A program made the translations under genes and the position numbers. 64,000 bases of DNA from Telopea speciosissima (Eukaryota > Streptophyta > Magnoliopsida > Proteales > Proteaceae): NCBI RefSeq assembly GCF_018873765.1, contig NC_057918.1:8812862-8876861 (forward strand), written 5' to 3'. Under the pieces are notes generated by a model. It searched no databases. It saw nothing but the letters and a program-made list of their open reading frames with translations, and was not told the origin of the DNA. Shown here in pieces: positions 47,901-58,255 of this stretch. Position 1 is the first letter of the stretch. Every line of letters begins with the position of its first letter.

Positions 47901-50900
47901 CCCAAAGCTTATTTCAAATAAAATAAGCCCTCTAGGTGATTAAAAAAAGTTTGGTAGAGATGTCGAATCACAGTTGCACAATCAACCTTCAATGGGAAGT
48001 AGAATTCAGCAACCGTTGACTCCATCTGTTATCCCTCCATGGCTCTGCTACCAAATAATGTAGAACAGTCACAAGTGATAACCAATCCACAAAAGGATTG
48101 CAAACTTCAGGTCCAACAATAGTAAACACATCGATCAGTTCTTGATTTGCAGGAAATTTTAGAATAATAAAATAATAAATAAGAAACCGAAGAAGAAGAT
48201 AGGGTAGTCTCTCTCAGACTCAGGTCTCTCACCCACCGCCTCTCACTATATTTTGGTCTCTCACCAATGGCATCTCACCATTCTCTCAAAGAGCAAATCA
48301 CAAAGCTATGTTTTTTATTTTCTTAATCTCATTAATCAAATTTGTGTAGAAGGCTGTAGCCCCTTACAAACTTATATAGAAGACTCAAAACACTAAAAAA
48401 GAAAGGTTTAACCCAATCATTAACTAATAAAGTAACATAAACTGACTGGGAAACTAAAATAATGAAAGAATTGACTCAAAACAGGACTCTAATTAAATTA
48501 ATGAAGTAAATCCTATTTTCTTACTTTGTATCCAAATTTTAGGCCCATTAGAGTGGTCCATTACAAAGAAAACCCATGGGATGAAAGGCTCAACACATAC
48601 ATAACCCAACCCAAAGCTTATTTCCAATAAAATAAACCCTCTAGGTGACTTATTTGCATCAACTATACTTACTTCTAACATTAATTTTAGTATTTAGAGA
48701 CCATATATAACACACCACTCTTGCATCACAAACCATAGCCAATTCGTACTTTTTAACTGTTGGCCCCAAATTGTGACCATGGTTGTAAAGTGTTGACTTA
48801 ATTGTATTTGGTGAGTATAACTTGGGAATCATAGGATAAGGACAAGTGGGGTTTGAAAGTAAAGCTAGGGACTATTCAAGGATATATGATCATATAGGAT
48901 CATATCTTATTCATAGGCTTTTGCGTTCCTCAGTTTTCCTTCCAATGTTGCACTTGATCTTTCTTGCTCACACGGTTTCATTAACTTCTCTTCCACCCTC
49001 AAATGGGCCCTGTTATTATTCTTCTATTCACATCTTCCTCACTCTCATATTAAGTCTCCTTTTTTTTTATTTTGTCATTTAACTAAGCTCGGCCTAAATC
49101 ATTTCTGCTGGTTGTGGGGGCCGGTGTGAGCTTGTTTCTCTCTTGCTTAACTTGCTACCCCTTTCGTGCCCTGTTTAGTTTTCAGAAATAATGACTAATG
49201 AAAATGTTCCTTCCAGAAAATTGGATAGGTAGGCAACTAGCCTCTAATGAACTGTTGTTGTACGCGTCTCCTGTGGTTGTGTTTTCAAAGACTAGTCATT
49301 TCATCATGAAGACTTCTGTGTATGGCTCTTGTTCATCATGGAGAAGAAGCACTACCAATTGGAGAGAGAAGTTGCATCTCCAATCGGTAGGAGTATGGCA
49401 TATATTTATAACCAAAAAAATAAAAAATAAAAAAATCAAGGACAAATAAACCCTACTAATAAACCACCCCTCTGTACCCCATGCGCACGCTACTTAATGT
49501 ATGTACTAAACACATGACAATGAACTAAAGCACAAGGGTACGACAAGTATACCCCTACGGTATAACTAAATAAGCTATTTAAAAATTATAAATAAAAAGA
49601 AAGAGTAAAGAAAATTTGTCATTGATTTTTGTTTGTCCCTGTATCATCGATCTTGTTGCAATTGATCTCCCATTGGTTCTTCTCTGGTTCGAGATCAATT
49701 CCGCATTAATAACTCTCTACACTTTATTATTTCCTTTTTGAGATCTAAAAAATTGTCTATTGTTGCCTTCAACCCCCTCTCCCCATACCCTAAAAATAAA
49801 AAATAAAAAAATGTACTTCCATTCACCAAATAAGATGGGTTGCATCGTTTAAGAAAAGTCTGTCACCCATATTCTAGTTCAAGTAGTCTTGTTTCATTCA
49901 TTTGTAGTGCATAATAAAACCTAATGTCTGTATCCGTGCACAGCTTTCTTGTATTCTTGAATTTGATGGTGCTTCAAAAGGAAATCCCGGACCAGCTGGT
50001 GCTGGAGCTGTGCTGCAAGCTGAAGATGGAAGCGTGGTATGCATTCAGTTGAGCACATTTCATGCATTTATTTAGCAATGGTCTTGATAATTTTGTGCCT
50101 TATATTGCTGCCTAATACTTTCTTTTTAAAGATTTTCCGATTACGTGAAGGTTTGGGCATTGCAACTTGCAATGTTGCTGAGTATCGAGCCATGATTTTA
50201 GGGATGAAATCTGCTCTTGAGAAAGGGTTTAAACAAATCCGTGTGCAAGGTGACTCCAAACTTGTTTGTATGCAGGTTTGTTGCTTTCCTGCCTTGCATT
50301 GAGTGATAGGTGATCTCAATTATTTGCTTGTGAATTTGCTCGTCATAAACTCGTTTGGTCATAGTTTAATCCTTTCTTTTGTTTTCTCCTGTATTTATTG
50401 CTGGAACAAATTTTTATCTTTGTTATGATGATTATTGATTCATTTGGAAGAAGTTTGGCACTTGAGGATTCAAAATGGTTTTTGGATGGCCACCATAGCT
50501 GTGTGATAGACACTGTATTAACTCAGGTCACTAAAGCTTTAAACAGGGTTGAATGGCAAAACCAAATTCATGTAGCCGACCCCATTTAATTGGAAAAGGG
50601 CTTAGTTGAGTTCAGTTGTGGTACTAAAGCTTATAAAATTGGATTGATGGAACTACAATCCTTTGAAATTCAAGTTTTCTGGGTGACTATCAACCATCTT
50701 TTTCCTTTCATCTCCTTGGAGATTGCCTTTATACTTACTTGGCATGTTGTGCTTAATCTACTGAATGAGAAGATGATATGTTATCGCTATAATCTATTGG
50801 GGAGCTGTGATATAGGTGCATATGGCAATTTAGGGGAGTGCTGATTATGTTTCCAGGTCCCATAACTCTTCTATTCATTTCATTGTTAACTAAATAAGTT

Positions 50901-53330
50901 TGTTTTTTTCTTTCAATCATAAGTTCTTCCATTTATGTATGATGAGGAAATGATGGCAAAATATTGGTTGTTTTCAATTCCTGGCTTCCTTAAAATTTCC
51001 CTCAGCTTATGTTGACTTATAATGCAATTTTTAAAATTTTCCCATAGTTTTCAAATTCAACGAAGGTTTGAAGTTAATTTCCAATTAATCATGGTATTTT
51101 TTATTTTCTTTCCATGTTGTCTTCAGCCCGATCTATTTTTATTCAAATAAAATGAGAACTGTCTTCTGTTGCTTCCTTGGCATATTTCTACTATGTGTTG
51201 CAATGGACAACAATGGAAGTCCAATGCGTCTATCCGGTTTACTTACCACCAGAAGATGACTCTTAAATGATTGTTTTTTTTTTCTTCCCCTACTCTGTAA
51301 GCTGAGACCAAAACTGGAATTTCGTAGCTCTTTAACATCTTTACAACCAGGTCTTAGTGCTTAAAATGTTTTCTTTGATTATACTGTATGCGAAGGGTGT
51401 AGTAAAATTTGCTGATTGGCATAATGATTATACCTGGTATGTATTTCTTTTTTTACTGTGGATGCTTCATGGAACAGATTCAACATCTATGGAAAAGAAA
51501 GAAACAGAACATGTCTGACTTATGCAAGGAAGCTGAGCAGCTTAAGGACAACTTTCTCTCTTTCCAGATCACTCATGTTCTCAGGGTACATACAATAACT
51601 TCCTGCTGTTCTTTGATGCTAAAAGTGTATTTAATCTGTTTGTTTAATCTCCACTACATGTTCTTATATGATAAATCTCAGTTTCTTCTCCAATTCATGG
51701 TTATTTTTTTTGTATATGATAAATCTCAATTTCTTTTCCTACTCATGCCTTTAAGCATAATTAAATATGCATGGCACATGGCACTGTATATTTAATGTTT
51801 TTTTTAAGATTAACAATGTTTGACACGACTTCTACTAAGAACTAGAATAAATAGTGTTTACCATATATGCTGATGTACTATTAATTTGATATTTCCTTGT
51901 CCATTTTGATTGACTGTGAGTATTTCCAGTACTATTTGTCTTACCTTTCTTGAATTTCTTGCTGTATTGTATTTTTTGTGCTTCTCATTTGCTCAATTGA
52001 TATCAAATCTCCCCAACTCATGCTAATATACCTGTCAGTACTGTTCTAGACACCATCCAACTTGTAAAAGTTCATTTAATAGTCCATCAAAAGTTTATCC
52101 TACCTGGAGATGGAGAACAGAAGGATCCTAGAAAATAGAAATAACTCCTGTGACTACAATGTCATTTTACAGCCTTCACTTGCTGAGGATCATTTAGACC
52201 ATGCAAGTTTCCTACTAAAACACCAAGACTTAAAATGCTTCCCAAGTAAACAATTATTTCATTATAGGTGTGATTGCTTGAATTTTGAGTTGTATGTTGA
52301 AAAGTCTTTTGTGTTTCGACCATTAATCCTTTGAAACAAAAGTTTTTATCTGGTGGAGGGCCGGTTAGGAGAAGAGAGGAAGCTGGAAGAATCAGAATTG
52401 CAGGGAAAGAGAGAAGAAATCGCATAAGGGAGGGGAGAGAAGAGTGCACACGCACAACCACACTGGCTTCAAACCATAACTCAACTATTCCATTCTATTC
52501 AATCTGTGGTCTCATTGGACGATTACATGGTATAAATAAAAGGAACCAAAACACTCCTATGCTAACTCTAAAACTAAAATAGAATTTGACTCTGTCTTGG
52601 ACTTTAGAAATAAAATCCTAACTCTAACTCTACCACGACTCAGCAATAAAAAAAAATTATGAAATAAATCAAACTCTAATGGATCCACTTACAATAGACC
52701 ATAAAGTAAAATATCCTACTGAACTATAAATAAAACTGGACCCGGTTCATCTTCGTCTGGATACTCAAATGGGTTTGAGTCGGCCCAAGGTAGTGTATTT
52801 ATATCACTATCTGTTTGGATTAACCATTCTCCCTAGCTTGCATTTCATGGTTCATAACCTTGGTTGTAGACCTGTAGGATCTAATGCATTGGAACCTACA
52901 AGACGGTTATTGTGCTAGCTCATAGGCAGCTGGATTGGGATCTCTCTCTCTCTTTCCTTTTTAACACTTATTTTCTATTTTCTTACTTCCGTTTAATGCT
53001 GCTTGTTTAACCCCTCCCCCCCCCCCAGGTTGAGAACGCTGCTCATGGTTTTGAATTTGCTATTCCCACTTGGCTGTTTCTTTTTAGTTTTTAATGTTTT
53101 GTTGGTTCGTTATCCATAATCTAAAACACATTCTTGTGTCCTTTTAAAGGCTTTCAATTCTGAGGCTGATGTCCAAGCAAACTTGGCTGTAGAACTTCAA
53201 GGTGAGGCTTTTGGACCGAAAGAACCAATTTCGTATTTTCAAATGTTTGATTGTTGGATGTTGAGTAAATTTCTCTATTTTCTCAGATGGTGAAGTTCAG
53301 GAAGAGTTTATAAAAAATTTGCTTGAATGA
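41994..53330 (+). CDS. RNH1: Ribonuclease H1 with viroplasmin domain (395 aa with, 371 aa without the optional exon 5)
   Basis: Exons 41994-42326, 43340-43498, 44629-44715, 46123-46218, 46717-46788 (optional), 49944-50036, 50132-50275, 51478-51585, 53150-53201 and 53287-53330 keep frame. RNase H1 cuts the RNA strand of RNA:DNA hybrids. The first 75 or so residues (Ser/Arg-rich) look like a plastid or mitochondrial presequence. The viroplasmin (hybrid-binding) domain is KDAFYIVRKGDIIGVYNSLS to about residue 138, with FKGYSLPSEAEEFL. A charged linker (KTSKKDSPKRRSQE) follows. The RNase H domain begins CILEFDGASKGNPGPAGAG; the four catalytic carboxylates are visible as Asp257 (EFDGA), Glu297 (AEYRA), Asp321 (QGDSKL) and Asp371 (SEADVQAN), numbered with exon 5. 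Arabidopsis has nuclear, mitochondrial and chloroplast members of this family; which one this is cannot be told. The introns are full of retroelements (intron 5 about 3.2 kb). Confidence 0.92.
45405..45880 (-). mobile_element. LTR-type remnant in RNase H1 intron 3
   Basis: Begins after a CT tract with GATCTTGAATCAAGG and GTGGGAGATCAATTGCAACA. The same block recurs at about 47003-47070 (CCAATGGGAGATCGATGGCA) in the same orientation and at about 49635-49705 in reverse (TTGCAATTGATCTCCCATTG). Three copies of one repeat end thus lie within introns of one gene. No coding remnant; assignment to an LTR family is inferred. Confidence 0.4.
46737..48680 (-). mobile_element. Small LTR retroelement (TRIM/LARD type) spanning RNase H1 exon 5 and intron 5
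   Basis: Two long direct copies, 46737 to about 47943 and 48059-48680, share many blocks (AGTGATAACCAGTCCACAAG / AGTGATAACCAATCCACAAA; GATTGCAAACTTCAGGTCCA in both; CAAAGCTTATTTC). Only about 115 bases lie between them. GGCTCTGCTACCA at 48041-48053 reads TGGTAGCAGAGCC on the minus strand, an initiator-Met-type primer site placed correctly beside the right LTR. So the element is reversed relative to the gene, with almost no interior. The left LTR is enlarged by an insertion (about 46985-47560) and lacks its last 40 or so bases. No clean target-site duplication. Confidence 0.65.
48960..49346 (+). pseudogene. Partial copy of the RNase H1 leader and first exon, inside its own intron 5
   Basis: Matches 41754-42094 closely: CTTGCTCACACGGTTTCATT, TAAGCTCGGCCTAAATCATT, AAAATGTTCCTTCCAGAAAA and TTTCAAAGACTAGTCATTTC occur in both. 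The copy has about 50 extra bases near 49030-49083 and has lost one base after the true ATG (ATGAACTGTTGTTG versus ATGAACTGCTTGTTG), which shifts that frame. The normal frame stays open from an upstream ATG at 49198 and reads VVFSKTSHFI before ending in unrelated sequence. It stops at the equivalent of codon 34, before the viroplasmin domain. It lies on the same strand as the gene. Confidence 0.85.
50420..50625 (+). mobile_element. RTE-type LINE 3' end fragment in RNase H1 intron 7
   Basis: The frame ends NRVEWQNQIHVADPI then a stop and LEKGLVE, the familiar C-terminal tail of plant RTE non-LTR retrotransposons (R..W...I.VADP). Only the last part of the reverse-transcriptase protein is left. 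Confidence 0.6.
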
Positions 53331-54560
53331 CCAGAGGCCATTGGATCAAGTCTGCACATTTTTATTTGGACCGGGTTTCCCTTCAGCCACGGTGAATGGG
53401 AATCCATCCACCAAGGCGGGGTCAGATGCATGCAGGAGGTACTGGAGTGTATTTTGGGAAAAATACAAGGCATGTTGTCACCATGGATCCAATGCGAAAG
53501 GGCAATTACATTGGGCGACTTGTCAATTGGGTGTCTACAATTTTCCGAGTATTTTTGGTAATGGTGTGACTAGAGAATAATTTTGCTTTGGGTTGGGGGA
53601 GAGTGGAGGGGGTGTGTTCCTGCCCCTTACCCCTTATACAGTAAGCAAGGAAGTAGAAAGATGGGGGAAAACGTAGAGAAGGAAATGTTTTTGATTCCTT
53701 TGTGCTCTCGAGTTTGTCAAGGTGCATCAAACCAGCTATAGTTTCTTATTAATATTGTATGTAGACTACAATATTTAAATCTTCTCTAGTGTCTCTGTTT
53801 CTTCTCTTGCTTGTTCTGTAATCATAAAACTAGTATTTTTTTTTCTCTCTCTATTCATGGACACTTATCATACTCTGGCAGATGGTATTGTACCATTTGA
53901 ATTACATTTAGTCAAAAAAAACCCCCTTAATCCTAATCTGTCTGGTAATGAGGCGGTGGGTAAACATTCAAAGAGGCAGACTTCTCATACTAGCAAACAG
54001 GGGTGTCAATCAGTTGGTTTGGTTCAGTTTTGGTCGGGCAATCAATGAGCCAAAGTCTTTTTTTGTATTTTTGTCTGATTTGGATTTTTTTTAATCCAGT
54101 TGAGATAATGGATTCTTATTGGCATGCTATTGGTTTGATTTCGAATTTTCATATATAAATTTTTTAAAAAATACTGAGACTAATGAGTTTTTATTGGTTT
54201 TTGTCTGGGTTTATATCAGTTTCGGGTTTCAGTCGACTTTGGGTTTGTTTTCTATTATATCCAAAGCAAAACCAAACTAAGGGTTCAGTTTGATTTGGAT
54301 GAATCATCCGGTTTTGGTTGGCGAACCAGTTAGGTTTGGGGACTACGAAGAAAACCAAACCACTCCGGAGTCCGGACCAGATCTCTAGGCAACGCTTTAA
54401 TCTAAAGATCTACGGCCTACAGTTGGAGCTAAAATTCTTTCGCTTTAATGGGCTCGAACTGTATTCTCTTATTTCCACCTCAGTCCTCAAGAGGGGCATT
54501 GCCATCGAGCTATTAAAAGTGGATAGGGAGCGGAGTTGGAACAGCAGAAGAAGGAAGAGA
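53331..54560. other. RNase H1 3' flank and HMA-like gene promoter
   Basis: An 85 codon frame directly after the RNase H1 stop (53323-53580) has no recognisable motif and is probably 3' UTR. From about 54000 to 54350 runs a GGTTTGGTT-rich dispersed repeat. No TATA box stands out before 54561. Confidence 0.45.
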
Positions 54561-56413
54561 ATGGCAGCCATTGGGTCTATCCCTTCCCTGTATTCGATTT
54601 CCAGATGCAATTCAAGTGTCACTTCTAATTCCTCCTCTTCTCTGAGTCCTCCACTACGATTCCTTCGTTTCCAGAGAAGCAGCGTAGAGAATCGTTCTGT
54701 GTATCTGATGACTAAGAAGTCCCCGGAATGGAGAAGGATTAGGTCGGTTGCCGAGGAAACTGTTATCCCAGAAGAGGAGGAGAAGGAAGACGCTCCGGTT
54801 GATCAGCCCGTTTCGGTTCCTGTCTCACCTTCCGATGTGCTTGCCATGCTCTTCCAGGCACACTCAGTCTTTCTCTCTCTAATTTTCTTACTTTCTCCAT
54901 GAAATTCTGTGTCGATTTTGGTTTTTCTTGCTTCTTTTGGGAAAGGGTTTTCGCAGTTGTTTCAATCAGTCTAAGATAGTTACTGATTGAGTAGTCTTAC
55001 AAAGTCAATATTATAACTCCTGTGAGAAATTCTTCTTTAGAAATGGCAATACGCTGATTTAATGGTACAAAATTTTGTTCAGCTTTCTTTTTCATGTTCT
55101 TCTGTTTGAAACAACATGCAGGCAGAAGGGACAATGGCTGAATCTAATGTACCAACTGTGACCAAAGCTTTACAGGTATAAAAAATTCAGGGTTATTCTA
55201 AGCATCTCTCGCCCTCTCACATACACCACGTAGTATACTGCAATATCTTGGCTTATACAAACTGACTTCTTTACTTTGCCGTGAAGGAAATAGAGGGAGT
55301 TGGTGATGTAAAGGTTCAAGTTGTTGAGGGTATTGCCAGTGTTGAAGTAAGTTTATTATCTGTATGTTGAATTTTGACATGTATAAAATATAAACATGAA
55401 GGAGATCTTGGATCTTCGTGAACTTTATCATTCTCTACAATATTGAATCGTTCTCCATGGTTTCCTACCCTTTCTACATTTTCTAAAACATTAGCTTTGT
55501 CTGATTTGCTGTAATTTTCACTGTGTAGCTTGTCTTATCTTTCTCCAAGGATCTAAATTCGATTATGATAGTTTAGCTTTCCATCTTCCTCAGAGACTTG
55601 TTTCTATATGTTCCTAATTTGTCGTAAGTGTCTGAAGTCCAATTTTCGCTGCAATACAAATTGCAATCTTCCTCATACTTAAAGGACCTGGCCAAAATTT
55701 TTGCAAGACATTGTGTCATCATTTGCAGTAATGTTTCACCTTGATATAAAACTTGAATCTGAGCAACTGTGAATCCTAAGTTTTCACTGGATTCAAATGA
55801 ACTACTTGATATGTTGGCTGGAAATCTAGCCACATAAAGTAAAGTTTGGGAGATCCAAAATTTTAGATCTGTTCAGTGTTGTATCTCTAAAATAGTTTTA
55901 CCAATAAATTTGTTTTCTCAGTGTTTGGAGGTTAAAGTATGGGACAGTTGAAAATATAAGGTCATGGTTTTCACTCAGGAGATGGGCCATTTTCATAAGT
56001 ACCTTCAATTTTAGGATACATTTGAGTGGATTTGAAGTCTTTTGGACCTTCTGGAGGCGTAATTGTCTCAAACAAAATAGTGTTTTTTTCGTGCTCAATA
56101 TTTACAGACCCCCCCCCCCCCCCACCAAAAATTTAGAGAGAGATTATTGATCTGACCCATATTATGAAGTGATCAAACTGATGGATGATCAAACTCATGC
56201 CCGTTATCTCTGAAATTCATTCCTGCAATTATTATTTGTATCTAACACTCTGTTACCATTATGTCTATCTCTTTTCCTGTGCAGTTAAGTAAGCAAACAA
56301 CAGTACAAGCAACAGGGGTAGCTTCAAATTTGGTTGAGATCATACAAGGAACTGGCTTCAAGTTGCAAACTTTGAATTTGAGCTTTGAGGATGAAGAGGA
56401 CGCTGCTAACTAG
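54561..56413 (+). CDS. Chloroplast-type small protein with HMA-like fold (179 aa, 4 exons)
   Basis: Exons 54561-54857, 55122-55175, 55287-55346 and 56285-56413 are all joined in phase 0. The start MAAIGSIPSLYSISRCNSSV is followed by a Ser/Arg-rich stretch to about residue 65, a likely transit peptide. An acidic linker (EEEEKEDAP) leads to the folded part, about residues 90-172: SDVLAMLFQAEGTMAES, TKALQEIEGVGDVKVQVVEG, IASVELSKQTTVQATGVASN and LVEIIQGTGFKLQTLNLSFE. The beta-alpha-beta-beta-alpha-beta order resembles heavy-metal-associated (HMA) domains, but there is no CxxC, so metal binding is not supported. I believe it is a conserved plant protein of unknown function. Intron 1 appears to use a GC donor (CAG then GCACAC); the alternative GT three codons downstream would add Ala-His-Ser. 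Confidence 0.8.
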
Positions 56414-57172
56414 AATTTGTTAAATTCCGTCTGTAAGTACGGCTGAAGTTGCTCCATCTTAATTTCTTGCTCTGATATACTGAAACTGGATAATATTCTG
56501 TATCCACTTATCAAGGGAAATTTTCTCTCAATCTCAGCACAATGTGCACCTTGCCCAAATATGTATTCGTTTTCATTTTCACATTAGTTGTTTCAAAAGC
56601 ATCTGCGGAAAAGATTAATAACAGCAACTATGCAGGGTCGGTCCTACAGGGCATGGGAGGGTTGGACCTTGCAACAGGGTGGCCTATGGTCTTGTGTCAA
56701 AACTCAGACACCAGGTTATTTTAAATGTTGTCATGATTGTCCAACTCCTCTGTCTGGTGGATACCATGGAAATTACTGATGGGGATGGAAGAACAAGTAT
56801 CATGTTGCATGAGAATCGTAACAGGGTCTGCTAAAAATAAATTCATAGGGTGTTGACATGGCATTTGGTTTAAACAAAGCCATGTGTCATTCCCAGGAAA
56901 TGAGTGATCTTTTTGGGCCCAGGTTCATTTTTATAGGTTCTGACCAGGATAGTTCAGTCCAACAACCTGTGTAGGAGTTGTGATGTTCCGCGGAACAGAG
57001 CATAAGGTGGTTCTTCGCTGGTGCTTAGAGGTTGCTCATGTTTGCAGTCTACAAAATGATCACTCACTTGGGGTGATGAGGTAAATTTGCAGTTGCCGAT
57101 TCCTCTTACTTAGCTCTACCTTCAGGTCTCATGCTAATTTTGGCAAGCCCAGGCCACAGTCCTGTGAGGCCA
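56414..57172. other. 3' flank of the HMA-like gene, no further gene seen
   Basis: Probably 3' UTR to about 56540, then sequence without recognisable coding content. Short frames near 56540-56780 lack motifs. Confidence 0.45.
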
Positions 57173-57545
57173 TCATCGCAAGCTCTTCCCCCAACTCCGA
57201 AAAAAGGATCTGATCTTAAATGTGGCTTTTATGCTCCACAGGCTACGCCAAACATCATTCATAAGATCTGATTTATGTTGTTGGCTGAGGGTTGAAGGTA
57301 CATTCTGCTGGCTTTTCCATTTAAGATTTGATGGTGGTTTATACGCCGATTTAACTGTGAACAAGCCTTTCATTCTACACCAACAAAGCTTAGTCTGGAC
57401 TCTGGAGATGGAAAAGGACCGAGTGTACTTGGATATCGCTTCCTTTTCTTGATCGAAAAACAATTACTCTTCTTGTTCGATCAAGTCTGCCACCTTTGTA
57501 GTTGCACTCTGCTGATCCTGGTTTTGATGTCCGAATTTTATGATC
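57173..57545 (-). mobile_element. L1-type LINE fragment (zf-RVT region)
   Basis: On the minus strand the frame reads KVADLIEQEE, a stop, LFFDQEKEAISKYT, then KLCWCRMKGLFTVKSAYKPP and VWRSLWSIKATFKIRSFFRS. This is the end of the reverse-transcriptase ORF of plant L1 LINEs: the G.F.VKSAY segment and W..LW....P.K zf-RVT segment. An internal stop and loss of both ends show it is dead. Confidence 0.75.
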
Positions 57546-57583
57546 TTTTAGTTTTGTTGTCCAGCCAGCCTCAGTCCCAAACG

Positions 57584-57777
57584 GACTCAGCTCTTCTCAT
57601 GCGAGTGCAGTGCCCAAGGAGTGCCCAGTGAGTCATCCAATAGTGCTGGGCTGCTGGGCATGCTGGGATGCGCATCAGGCCCCACACAGGCACACATCCC
57701 CGCATGCCTAACTGTCCAGTGCCGTTGGATGTCTCACTGGGCACTGGGCACTGGGCTCGCAGGAGAGGAGCCCGATT
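57584..57777. mobile_element. Imperfect foldback element
   Basis: Left arm GCTCTTCTCATGCGAG with GTGCCCAGTGAGTCATCCAA; the right arm is its inverted counterpart, TTGGATGTCTCACTGGGCAC then CTCGCAGGAGAGGAGCCC. The loop is GC-rich. It shares the core pattern of the foldback at 32573-32718 (GTGCCCA, CATCCAACAG, and the reverse), suggesting one family. Confidence 0.6.
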
Positions 57778-58255
57778 CCTCAACTCGTCCCGTTTATGGG
57801 TTAGATAAGCTCCTTTAGCAATTCAGACACCCTCTGCTCCCAAATTGTATTGGGGCTACGGGTAGGAGTGTCAAATTTCAGTTTGACCCAGTTGGACCGA
57901 ACAAAACTGATCGGTTCATTGTGTACCACACCCAACAGAATACTTATTGGGATGGCTTTGGTATGGTTTCTATAAAACCGGAAGAAACAAAATCGATCAG
58001 ACCGGCCAAAATCGATAGAAAACTAAATTGAATATGTTGTAAACTTGGGATCTCTCTTTGAATGCACCCTGCTTGGGATATTTTATGGAAATTGAGTCCT
58101 TATATGCTCCCTCTTTGCCATGTGGACAAGGGCAGTGAAAATTGGCTACTAAACTCCGTATGGAAGTTAGATAGAGCTTGCAGAACCATACCTCTATTAT
58201 AGGGATTTTCTTATTGACATCCCTCAAGGTGTCAAGTAATTTGTAATTTTATTTT

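Noticed and set aside
53323-53580. Extra coding exon after the RNase H1 stop
   Set aside because: The RNase H1 frame ends naturally at 53330 with the family's C-terminus; the later frame has no motif.
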